DNA from: CAYWXK01 sp964462515
GTDB lineage: Bacteria > Planctomycetota > Phycisphaerae > Sedimentisphaerales > Anaerobacaceae
NCBI GenBank assembly: GCA_964462515.1
Contig: CAYWXK010000009.1
Location: 38,667-102,666 of the forward strand
Reading direction: 5' to 3'
Length of the DNA stretch: 64,000 nucleotides
Part shown: piece after piece, positions 1-7,477 of the stretch
Numbering within the stretch: the stretch's first letter is position 1
How the letters are laid out: each line of letters begins with the position of its first letter
Program-made: the position numbers and the translations under genes
Notes under the pieces: model-generated
Database searches by the model: none
What the model was told of the DNA's origin: nothing
What the model saw: the letters and a program-made list of their open reading frames with translations, nothing else

Positions 1-1361
1 CCCTGGTCTTTATCTGTGAAGCATTCCTTGAGATATTGCTTATAGAAGGAGTACGAAGTTAACCAATCAATTGCCGGGAAATGCCTTTGATAGGCAAGCT
101 CACCTTTGAGCGACCAGAATACTTTGACCACGTGCAGCGTTGCCTGCACGACAGAATCAGACAGGTCGCCGCCTGGCGGGCTGACCGCGCCGATAATTGA
201 TAAATTCCCTTCCCGCTCTGGATTGCCGAAGCACTGCACGCGGCCGGCCCTTTCATAAAATGCGGCAATCCTTGCTGCCAGATACGCAGGGTAACCTTCT
301 TCAGCGGGCATCTCTTCGAGGCGGGTCGATATTTCCCGCATCGCTTCGGCCCAACGGCTGGTGCTATCGGCCATCAATGCTACGACGTAACCCATATCGC
401 GGAAATATTCGGCAATGGTAATGCCCGTATAGACTGAGGCTTCCCTGGCGGCGACAGGCATATTGGAGGTGTTTGCAATCAGGACCGAGCGCCTCATCAG
501 CGGCTCGCCGGTGCGTGGGTCCTTCAGTTCCGGGAATTCCATCAAGACATCGGTCATCTCGTTGCCGCGTTCGCCGCAGCCGACATAAACGACAATATCC
601 GCATCGACCCACTTGGACAATTGATGCTGGACGACGGTTTTTCCTGAGCCGAACGGCCCCGGCACACAGGCGGTTCCTCCTTTGGCGATTGGAAAGAAGG
701 CGTCAATAACCCGCTGACCTGTAACAAGGATTTTATTCGGCGCCAGCCGTTTTTTTGTCTGCCTGGAAATCCGGACAGGCCAGTTTTGCATAAGCTTTAA
801 TTCCGTCTGCGTGCCATCCTGGGCAGCGCAAACGGCAATAGTTTGCTCAACTGTGTAATCGCCTTGGGCAATTTTGCGTATCGTGCCTTCCACGCCGGAC
901 GGCACCATAATTTTGTGGAGAACAACCGGTGTTTCCTGGACCTCGCCGAGGATATCGCCGGGACAGACCTTTGTGCCTTCAGAAACTGTTGGTTTGAAGT
1001 GCCATTTCTTATCTCTATTGAGGCCCGGAAGGGTACTGCCCCTGCTCATAAAATTGCCGTCGAGCTTTACTAACCAGTTTAGCGGCCTCTGGATGCCATC
1101 ATAAATACTTTCAATCAGGCCGGGTCCTAATTCAACGCTCAAAGGCGCGCGGGTATCGACCACCGGCTCGCCGGGGCCGACACCAGTGGTCTCCTCATAC
1201 ACCTGGATTGAGGCCAAATCGCCGTGCAGCTCGACTATTTCACCTATCAGGTTCAGTTCGCCTACGCGGACAACATCATACATTCGCGAACCGGCCATAC
1301 CTTCTGCAACAACAACGGGACCTGCAACCTTGACGATCCTGCCTTCTCGTGTTTCAGTCAT
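1..1361 (-). CDS. atpA: V-type ATP synthase catalytic subunit A (3' end outside window)
   Basis: Catalytic, nucleotide-binding subunit of the cytoplasmic A3B3 head of a V/A-type ATPase, coupling ATP turnover to ion movement through the membrane rotor. Reading from the ATG at 1361, the protein opens with a typical beta-barrel start (TREGRIVKVAGPVVVAEGM) and carries the P-loop GPFGSGKT at about residues 234-241. Further on come a GERGNEM motif and a long stretch through SRWAEAMREISTRLEEMPAEE, all typical of subunit A. About 453 residues are visible; the family is usually near 590, so roughly the last 130 lie beyond base 1. It is the most distal visible gene of the operon; subunits B and D are expected next, outside the window. 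The ribosome-binding site is weak (AAAGG about 9 bases before the ATG). Identification is secure. Confidence 0.96.
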   Translation of the reverse strand, partial: MTETREGRIVKVAGPVVVAEGMAGSRMYDVVRVGELNLIGEIVELHGDLASIQVYEETTGVGPGEPVVDTRAPLSVELGPGLIESIYDGIQRPLNWLVKLDGNFMSRGSTLPGLNRDKKWHFKPTVSEGTKVCPGDILGEVQETPVVLHKIMVPSGVEGTIRKIAQGDYTVEQTIAVCAAQDGTQTELKLMQNWPVRISRQTKKRLAPNKILVTGQRVIDAFFPIAKGGTACVPGPFGSGKTVVQHQLSKWVDADIVVYVGCGERGNEMTDVLMEFPELKDPRTGEPLMRRSVLIANTSNMPVAAREASVYTGITIAEYFRDMGYVVALMADSTSRWAEAMREISTRLEEMPAEEGYPAYLAARIAAFYERAGRVQCFGNPEREGNLSIIGAVSPPGGDLSDSVVQATLHVVKVFWSLKGELAYQRHFPAIDWLTSYSFYKQYLKECFTDKDQ

Positions 1362-1439
1362 TACCACAACCTTTCATATAAAGTAACTGCGTAGATGAGA
1401 TAATGCGTTTATGTGTTACCTCATCCCCTCATTCACTCA

Positions 1440-1757
1440 TCAACGTAAAATATTTATGCCTGTTGCCATTTTAAGAACCTTGCCCAGCTCTTTTGTTGCA
1501 AAACCTTCCGATTCGGTGGTGAACGGCACAACGACGATGCAGGGGGTCGGGGTATTCTCGAAATCCGCGAAGACTGCTTCAACGACAGGCGCAATATTCT
1601 CGGCAACGACCACAAGGACGTATTTATCACTGACAATTTTACGGGCCGCTTCAATCATTTGCTCTTTTGTGTGGCCTACAGGGTAGGTGTCCACGCCAAG
1701 AGCCGAAAACGGCATCACAAAATCTGCATTGCCTAAAACTGCTACTTTGCCTTCCAT
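1440..1757 (-). CDS. atpF: V-type ATP synthase subunit F (central stalk)
   Basis: Small central-stalk subunit (105 residues, normal size) that sits on the rotor shaft with subunit D. The Rossmann-like fold is visible as alternating hydrophobic strands: GKVAVLGNADFVMPFSALGV at the start, KYVLVVVAENIA in the middle, and the PCIVVVPF strand near residue 80. The position between subunits C and A in the same operon supports the call. Naming caution: this is the subunit called NtpG in Enterococcus hirae and AtpF in other V/A-ATPase operons; it is not the F-type b subunit. The Shine-Dalgarno sequence before the ATG is poor, so translation may depend on the upstream gene, which ends 36 bases earlier. 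Confidence 0.9.
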   Translation of the reverse strand: MEGKVAVLGNADFVMPFSALGVDTYPVGHTKEQMIEAARKIVSDKYVLVVVAENIAPVVEAVFADFENTPTPCIVVVPFTTESEGFATKELGKVLKMATGINILR

Positions 1758-1762
1758 AATTA

Positions 1763-1790
1763 GTCGCTCGTCGCTCGTGTCCCGTGCTCC
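1763..1790. repeat. short GTCGCTC tandem repeat in operon spacer
   Basis: The 36-base spacer between the subunit C and F genes is made of a GTCGCTC unit repeated twice and then a degenerate GTGTCCC/GTGCTCC tail. It leaves little room for a ribosome-binding site for atpF. It resembles other low-complexity spacers in this window (for example ACGCAGG units just before 47581). Confidence 0.4.
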
Positions 1791-1793
1791 ATG

Positions 1794-2843
1794 TTACGAA
1801 ATACGGTCTAAAATAAGTTTTGTGTCCAAGTGGTTTTTCTTGGCGGTCAGAATCAGCCGAACGGCGCGGATTTCATTTTCCTTCATTAAAAAATAAGCGA
1901 TAATCGGCTGAGGCCCGGTAACAATCTGGATAGTTGATTTTAGAAACTCTGTTAAATGCTCATCACACTGCTGCTCAAGTTTTAGAAAAGATTTGTTCGA
2001 TGCCAGGTAGTTAGCGCCTATCTCAACGACACGGCAGTAAGGCGTTACAAAAAATAACGGCCCAAGCGATTCATAGCCGACAGCCAGGCCGTGTTCGAGC
2101 CGTTCAATTGCGATATATCCGCCCTTCAACAAAACCTTATCGAGGCTAAATTCCGGCTGTGCCTGATTGAATTTTAGTCGAAGCATCGTGCGAATATTAG
2201 TCAAATCGACCTGTATCCTGAAAAGCCCGAGCAGGAAGATATTTTTTAATTTTTGGGCCATTCTCAAATTGAATTCAGCCTGGAAACTATCAATTGCGGA
2301 GTCGATTTGTCGGATATCCTTAGTTTGATAGTAAGCCAGGACTGCCTGTTCTGCCGCCTGTTGCATATAGTCGGGAAGAATGCCGTAATTTTCCTGCTCA
2401 AATGCCTCTTTCAGTTGTTGCGGCGTGACATTGCCATCGCTATTATAGTCGGTCCCCGGCGGTTTTTTTGCCAGCATCCGCCTGATTGCCAGCCGCAGAT
2501 TTGCAAAGTCGTCTCGTGCTCTGAAAAGTTTTGTGATTTGTTTATCAATCATTAGCTCGCCAAACAGCTCTCTCAGCGCAACTCTTCGGTGATGCAATAT
2601 AGATTCAGCCTCTGCGAAGCGGTCTTTAATGGGCGGGAGGGCGTATTCACTTGCGCTTAGAAAATCGGCGGCCTGCTCAAAGGTTTCGGCGTTGGTCATA
2701 TCCAGAAGAGTAGCTTTACTTAACATATGCGTTTCAAGCATCCGAACTTGAGCGGTCTGCCAGAGGTATCGCCAGTCGTCCGTGCCGACAGGCGGATACA
2801 TATAAAAATCGAGGGTAGCTTGTTTAGATTCTGTATTTTGCAT
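1794..2843 (-). CDS. atpC: V-type ATP synthase subunit C (V0 d / AC39 family)
   Basis: Funnel-shaped subunit that joins the central stalk to the membrane rotor ring. At 349 residues it is in the family range (about 330-360). The sequence is almost wholly alpha-helical, begins with the typical WRYLWQTAQVRMLETHML segment, and shows the three-fold pattern of helical repeats with conserved R/E/L-rich helices such as LTNIRTMLRLKFNQ. It ends in LTAKKNHLDTKLILDRI. Operon position between E and F is the expected one. The start at 2843 has only a weak upstream GGA; a start at the Met of MYPPVG (residue 16) is possible. Identification rests on helix pattern and context more than on catalytic motifs. 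Confidence 0.85.
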   Translation of the reverse strand: MQNTESKQATLDFYMYPPVGTDDWRYLWQTAQVRMLETHMLSKATLLDMTNAETFEQAADFLSASEYALPPIKDRFAEAESILHHRRVALRELFGELMIDKQITKLFRARDDFANLRLAIRRMLAKKPPGTDYNSDGNVTPQQLKEAFEQENYGILPDYMQQAAEQAVLAYYQTKDIRQIDSAIDSFQAEFNLRMAQKLKNIFLLGLFRIQVDLTNIRTMLRLKFNQAQPEFSLDKVLLKGGYIAIERLEHGLAVGYESLGPLFFVTPYCRVVEIGANYLASNKSFLKLEQQCDEHLTEFLKSTIQIVTGPQPIIAYFLMKENEIRAVRLILTAKKNHLDTKLILDRIS

Positions 2844-2927
2844 AAATCCGAAATTCGAACCCTTCGACTCTGCTCAGGACAAGTATCGAAATCCGAAACA
2901 AATTCAAATGACAAAAATCCAAAACTT
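2844..2927. repeat. interspersed repeat-type spacer inside the ATPase operon
   Basis: The 84-base gap between subunits E and C contains the phrase CCTTCGACTCTGCTCAGGAC, close to the one at 28816-28836, flanked by ATCCGAAA / ATTCGAA / AATTCAAA phrases that recur in spacers near 4081, 10070 and 34880. No promoter or terminator was recognised. It is best seen as a genome-wide intergenic repeat that has landed inside an operon. Confidence 0.5.
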
Positions 2928-3521
2928 TTATTTTTCAAAAAGTTCTTTGGCTAATTCGATTTCCAATTCCTTGCGTGCGTGAGCAAGCAGGACATCGAAG
3001 GAGACATTGGTTTTTATTTTGCCGCGCCTTAGGATAAAGCCGCCTTCAATATCTGCTCTATCCTGAGACAATCTCAAATTGGCCTTTTCACTGGAGCTTA
3101 ACTTTTGATTAATCTGGTCGATAAACTGCTGGTCGATTCGATATTCATTTTTATCGACTATGACTTCTTCATCGCCGGTCTCGACCGCTTCGAGCAAAAG
3201 TTTGGTTATGAGATTTCGATACTGGTCGTCCGGCAAGCTTTGTAATTGACGGCGTGAAAGCTCGAAGATTTCATCAAGTATCTTTCTTTTCTCTGCTAAA
3301 AATTCTTTGGCAATTTCCATTCTTGCCGCCGCGAGAATATGCGATTCTTCATCTTTCGCAGCTTTTTGGGCGAGAGTTTCAGTTTGCTTATTGTATTCCT
3401 GCAACTGGGCAGCAAGATTAGCCTGCTGGGCGGCTTCTTTCTGTTGGGCTTCTTTAGTTATTTTTTCCGCCTCAGCTCCGGCATCGGCCAATATCTTATC
3501 TATTACGCTCTGGGCTTCCAT
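2928..3521 (-). CDS. atpE: V-type ATP synthase subunit E (peripheral stalk)
   Basis: Peripheral-stalk (stator) subunit of 197 residues, a normal length. The N-terminal half is a charged Ala/Glu/Lys/Gln coiled coil (about residues 1-100), which pairs with subunit H to form the outer stalk. The C-terminal half is the mixed alpha/beta head that caps subunit B, with GDEEVIVDKNEYRID and ADIEGGFILRRGKIKTNVSF, the latter being the family signature. The ribosome-binding site AAGGA sits 7 bases before the ATG, fixing the start. It follows subunit K by 53 bases. Confidence 0.92.
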   Translation of the reverse strand: MEAQSVIDKILADAGAEAEKITKEAQQKEAAQQANLAAQLQEYNKQTETLAQKAAKDEESHILAAARMEIAKEFLAEKRKILDEIFELSRRQLQSLPDDQYRNLITKLLLEAVETGDEEVIVDKNEYRIDQQFIDQINQKLSSSEKANLRLSQDRADIEGGFILRRGKIKTNVSFDVLLAHARKELEIELAKELFEK

Positions 3522-3574
3522 AGTCGTTCCTTAACTTGTTATCGATTGTGCGTTTGGCGTTTGTTCTTACTGAG

Positions 3575-4063
3575 TTAAGCAGTCGGCCAGGTAATGCCTT
3601 TTAACAGGATAAGCAGTGTCGTCATTAAACCCAGAATCGCATAGATTTCGACCATAACTGCATAAATGACGCCGGCCTTGAACGCCAACTCAGGCCTTTT
3701 TGCAGCCATTATGATACCCGATGCAGCAACCTTACCCTGATAGATTGCAGATACCAATCCTGCGAAAGCCACGGGCATACAGGCCGCCAGGATTTGCAGC
3801 CCCAGTTTAGGGTCAACTTGTGGTATTGAGCCGGTGAAGAATTTGAGATTGGACATTACCATAAATGCTGCCAAAAAACCATAAAAGCCCTGAGTGCCCG
3901 GCAGCACCACCATAATGAAGAATTGGCCATACCTTTCCGGCTTCTCACTCAAAATACTTGTGGCAGCTTTGCTGGAGATATTGATTCCGATAGATGAGCC
4001 GATGCCTGATAAAAGGGCTGCCAATCCGGCACCACTCAACGCCAACGCCAGTCCAATATCCAT
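3575..4063 (-). CDS. atpK: V-type ATP synthase subunit K (membrane rotor ring), predicted sodium type
   Basis: Rotor-ring proteolipid made of two fused helical hairpins (four membrane segments, 162 residues). The ion-carrying glutamate is E139 in MVEIYAILG, in the second hairpin. The first hairpin carries L54, T57 and Q58 in VVLPGTQG, and the third helix carries Q109 in IYQG. In Enterococcus hirae NtpK the sodium ion is held by L61 (main chain), T64, Q65, Q110 and E139, so the complete set is present here with the same spacing. Sodium rather than proton coupling is therefore inferred. A strong Shine-Dalgarno GGAGG precedes the ATG. Confidence 0.95.
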   Translation of the reverse strand: MDIGLALALSGAGLAALLSGIGSSIGINISSKAATSILSEKPERYGQFFIMVVLPGTQGFYGFLAAFMVMSNLKFFTGSIPQVDPKLGLQILAACMPVAFAGLVSAIYQGKVAASGIIMAAKRPELAFKAGVIYAVMVEIYAILGLMTTLLILLKGITWPTA

Positions 4064-4117
4064 ATTTTAGACCTCCAAAAAAAACAAATACCAAAATTCA
4101 AACTGTTCCTTGATTTT

Positions 4118-6106
4118 TTATTTGTAATCTTGCACATTGATTTGCACAGGTTCGGTTATTTTTATGTGTTCATATTTTTTACTTAGCGGTTCAAACACTC
4201 TACCGCCGCCGACAAGGAACTTGGGGAAAAATTCTACAAACTGCAATCTCATCGTGTGGACGAAGGCGCCAAGAATCGACAGAAAGAGGTTAAATCCGTG
4301 GCCAATGATAAGGATGATTATCGCCATTATGATGCCTACGACAGGCGTTTTCGATACTGTTTCAGCGAGGATATTCATAGCCATAGCCATACCGGCGCCG
4401 ACCATACAAAGTCCCATCAGACGCAGGTAGCTCAGCACATCTCCGAGGTAGAAAATTGAGCTAAATAGGTTATACACACCCATACCAATGCGGGCGCCCC
4501 AACTGCCCTGGCGGGTGCTGAACAGCACTATTGTTACTGCGGGGACAATCGCTACAAAAGCAAAGAACCTGCCGATTTGAGATGGGACAGGTCCGGCTTT
4601 ACTTAATCCCAAAACGACCACCGAATTAAGCATCACCAGCCAGGTGAGCTGGTCGCATAGAGCCGCAATGTAATCTTTCTGCTTCAAATTATGAACAAAG
4701 GCGATAAGCAGGCCGGTCATAATATGGATGTAACCGAGTATCATCGAGATGGCAAAAAGCGGCATAGGATTTTCCATCGGGTCAAACCACATTATTTTTT
4801 TCCGCAGCCCGTCTATGCCGGGGATAAATATTTCAGTCAAGTTACCGAACCATGAGCCGGTCAGAATACCGACCAGAATGGCAAAAACCGAGCAAATAAC
4901 GAGCATCCAGACGAGTTTCTTATCGCCTTGCATTTTTCTGATAAGCAAGACCGACAAAATAATCATTGTAAGGCCGTAGCCGGCGTCTCCGATGCAGATT
5001 CCAAAAAAGAGCGCAAAGAAGGGCGCAAGAAACACCGTGGGGTCAACATTAAAGTGCATCGGCATACCATAAAGGCGGGTTATGACCTCAAAAGGTTTGA
5101 TAACACTTTTATTTTCTATCTCAACCGGGATTTCTTCGCCTTCGGCCGGCTCAATTCTGGTTAAACTTGATGCTTCAAAGCTGGCGACTATTTTTTCCAG
5201 GCGTCCATAATCTTTTTTCTTTACCCAGCCTTCGAGCACAACGGTATGAACTGTTGCAGGGGCGGTATTCTTGGTCTGCTCTCTATTGAGCAAATTTTCA
5301 TAATGGTCGTGAAGGATTTTAATGTCCAGAAGTTTTTCTGCCAGCAGTGTCGCCTTGTCATATAGTTCCTGCAAATGGCTTTGGGCGTTATTAAACTGTT
5401 CGCTATACCATTCTATCAATTCTGTTACTGTTCCAGTCATCGTCTCGAAGGTAACCGGCTCAAAATCTGCTGACCGCAATAGCTTTTGCACCTGGTCGGT
5501 TTGCTCTTTGAGGCAAACGATAAGACAGGCGACTTTACCGGCAGTTGCCCCCTTCTTTTCAACCGCCGCACCAAGCTCGGCCAATTTTTGCTCAAGCTGA
5601 TCAAATTGCCGCACCGGCAATAGTCCCGGCAGGCAGGCTGCCTGCTGAAGCCCGCTAATCTCTTCTACCGGTGTTTCAAGAGATTGCCAGGGATAAAGAG
5701 TCTCCAAAGTGATATGCAGGCTTTCAATCTGGCTCTTTGTTTTTTCTATTGCTGATTCGATATGCTCGCACTGGGTAATAATATTTAGAAACTGCGGGTC
5801 TGAAACAACCTTGCCATACGATTGCTCATCGATAACGGCACGAGGCGAAAGAACGGCTGCAAGGCCTCTGGCGGCTTTGGAGTAGCTGCCAAGAAATGCG
5901 ATACTTTTTTCAAGGCGGTGCAACAATGCTTCTATATCTTTAGGCTGCTGGATTGTAACAGCAAACTCGGGCCAATCTCTGGTAACAGCGGCATCCTTTG
6001 CATTGAGAATCTGGCAAATGCCCTCGCGCTGTAATGTCTCCAGAAGCTCTGAGGCCTGTGTGCGGTGTGTGATAATCAAGACCTTTGCCATTCTGGCTAT
6101 CGCCAT
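4118..6106 (-). CDS. atpI: V-type ATP synthase subunit I (membrane stator, a-subunit)
   Basis: Membrane stator subunit (662 residues) that provides the ion half-channels next to the rotor ring. The N-terminal half (about 1-340) is cytoplasmic, helical and anchors the peripheral stalks; the C-terminal half has about eight membrane helices starting near FFALFFGICIGDAGYG. The essential arginine expected opposite the rotor carboxylate is R620 in HTMRLQFVEFF, matching the TRLHWVE type motif of the eukaryotic a-subunit. FLVGGGRVFEPL near the end is also characteristic. The gene starts 2 bases after the stop of subunit H, which implies translational coupling. Confidence 0.95.
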   Translation of the reverse strand: MAIARMAKVLIITHRTQASELLETLQREGICQILNAKDAAVTRDWPEFAVTIQQPKDIEALLHRLEKSIAFLGSYSKAARGLAAVLSPRAVIDEQSYGKVVSDPQFLNIITQCEHIESAIEKTKSQIESLHITLETLYPWQSLETPVEEISGLQQAACLPGLLPVRQFDQLEQKLAELGAAVEKKGATAGKVACLIVCLKEQTDQVQKLLRSADFEPVTFETMTGTVTELIEWYSEQFNNAQSHLQELYDKATLLAEKLLDIKILHDHYENLLNREQTKNTAPATVHTVVLEGWVKKKDYGRLEKIVASFEASSLTRIEPAEGEEIPVEIENKSVIKPFEVITRLYGMPMHFNVDPTVFLAPFFALFFGICIGDAGYGLTMIILSVLLIRKMQGDKKLVWMLVICSVFAILVGILTGSWFGNLTEIFIPGIDGLRKKIMWFDPMENPMPLFAISMILGYIHIMTGLLIAFVHNLKQKDYIAALCDQLTWLVMLNSVVVLGLSKAGPVPSQIGRFFAFVAIVPAVTIVLFSTRQGSWGARIGMGVYNLFSSIFYLGDVLSYLRLMGLCMVGAGMAMAMNILAETVSKTPVVGIIMAIIILIIGHGFNLFLSILGAFVHTMRLQFVEFFPKFLVGGGRVFEPLSKKYEHIKITEPVQINVQDYK

Positions 6107-6108
6107 AG

Positions 6109-6414
6109 TTAGCCCTTCAAGTAACTTACGACTTTTGTTACCGCTGCGGACATTTTACTTTCGGTCTTTTGGCGTAGCTGCTGGCGCTGTTTTGCAGCTT
6201 GCTCTTTAAGCTTTTGAGCTTCAGCAAGACCTTGCGAGCGAGCCGCAGCGACTGCGGATTCAATTGTTTTTTTTCTTTGCTGCTCGGCCTCTGCCAAGGC
6301 TGCAAGTCGCTTGCTTCGACCTTCATCAGCCGCTCTGGCTGCGTCGGCTTTGGCGTGGTCGATAATTTCTTGCGATTCGGTCTCGGCTTCCTTAATTTTC
6401 TTTATCAATTCCAT
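6109..6414 (-). CDS. atpH: V-type ATP synthase subunit H/G (peripheral stalk coiled coil)
   Basis: First gene of the ATPase operon. The 101-residue product is a single long Ala/Glu/Lys/Gln/Arg-rich coiled coil (for example EAETESQEIIDHAKADAARA) ending in VTKVVSYLKG, as in the archaeal/bacterial H (G-like) subunits that pair with subunit E to form the outer stalk. Length and composition fit; there are no catalytic motifs, so operon position is the main proof. An inverted repeat lies about 50-70 bases upstream of its start. Confidence 0.85.
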   Translation of the reverse strand: MELIKKIKEAETESQEIIDHAKADAARAADEGRSKRLAALAEAEQQRKKTIESAVAAARSQGLAEAQKLKEQAAKQRQQLRQKTESKMSAAVTKVVSYLKG

Positions 6415-6460
6415 TTATGGCCCAATTTCTTAAATCCTCGTTTCAAAAACCATATACATA

Positions 6461-6485
6461 TATTATCGTTAGAAAAACGATAATA
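6461..6485. promoter_or_regulatory. 10-bp perfect inverted repeat before the ATPase operon
   Basis: TATTATCGTT and AACGATAATA face each other across a 5-base loop. The palindrome lies 23 bases past the mdh stop and 46 bases before the atpH start, both on the minus strand. On that strand no T-run follows the hairpin, so it is a poor intrinsic terminator. An operator or leader hairpin for the ATPase operon is the better guess. Confidence 0.45.
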
Positions 6486-6508
6486 AAAAGGATAGATAAG
6501 TTTATTTG

Positions 6509-7441
6509 TTACAAAAACTTATCAACCTCTACTGCGAGCTGTTTTACGTGAGACAGTGACCTTTCAAACCGCGCTTGTTCGGAGGCGTTTAAGTCAAGCT
6601 CAATGACCTTTTCGACGCCATTTTTGCCGAGGATAGCGGGGACGCCAACAAAATACCCGCCAACGTCATATTCGCTGTCACAGTAAGCACAGCAGGACAG
6701 CACCGCTTTTGTGTCTTTTAAGATTGCTTCAGCCATCTTGACGGCGCCTGCTGCAGGGGCATAGTAAGCGCTATAGCCGAGCAAATTTACAATTTCGATG
6801 CCGCCGTTTCGTGTTCGTTCGATGAGCTGTGCGATTTTGTTTTCGTCAAGCAATTCGGTTATAGGTATTCCGCCGACAGTAGTGAACCTGGGCAAGGGCA
6901 CCATATCATCACCGTGGCCACCCATCAGGACACACTTTATGTCCTCTACGCTTACGGCAAGCTCGTTTGCGATAAAGTAAGTGAACCGTGCCGCATCGAG
7001 GACGCCGGCCATTCCTACAACTTTGTTCTTTGCAAAGCCGGTAACCTTAGCAGCGGTATAAACCATCGCATCGAGGGGATTGCTGACGACAATGATGATG
7101 CTGTCGGGCGAATATGTGGCTATTTCTTTGCCGACATCCTTTAGTATTTGGACATTCGTCGCAAGAAGCTGGTCACGGCTCATACCGGGTTTGCGAGGCA
7201 CCCCGCTTGTTATAATGGCGATATTGCTCTCTGAGGTCTCTTTCCAATCACGAGTGCCGATTATCCTGGAATCATAAAGTTGAATGGGGCCTGCCTGTGC
7301 GATATCGAGGGCCTTGCCCTCCGCGAGATTTTCAACGACATCAATTAAAACAATGTCACCGAGCCGCATATTCGCGGCAATATGGGCAGTCGTAGAGCCG
7401 ACTTTGCCGGCACCGACTATGGTTATTTTATCTCTTGTCAT
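6509..7441 (-). CDS. mdh: malate dehydrogenase, LDH-like type
   Basis: NAD-dependent oxidation of malate to oxaloacetate. The protein (310 residues, normal) begins with the Rossmann motif GAGKVGS (residues 11-17) and has D34 at the end of strand two, which selects NAD. Substrate binding uses R83, R89 and R151, with N120; the catalytic pair is D148-H175 (in LMGGHGDDMVPL). R83 in the mobile-loop motif VPRKPGMSRDQ is the residue that favours malate over lactate, where lactate enzymes have Gln. It lies 36 bases after the GH127-like gene and upstream of the ATPase operon, all on the minus strand. Identification is secure. Confidence 0.97.
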   Translation of the reverse strand: MTRDKITIVGAGKVGSTTAHIAANMRLGDIVLIDVVENLAEGKALDIAQAGPIQLYDSRIIGTRDWKETSESNIAIITSGVPRKPGMSRDQLLATNVQILKDVGKEIATYSPDSIIIVVSNPLDAMVYTAAKVTGFAKNKVVGMAGVLDAARFTYFIANELAVSVEDIKCVLMGGHGDDMVPLPRFTTVGGIPITELLDENKIAQLIERTRNGGIEIVNLLGYSAYYAPAAGAVKMAEAILKDTKAVLSCCAYCDSEYDVGGYFVGVPAILGKNGVEKVIELDLNASEQARFERSLSHVKQLAVEVDKFL

Positions 7442-7477
7442 AGAGGCATCACCAATCAGACATCTGTATATTCTTTA

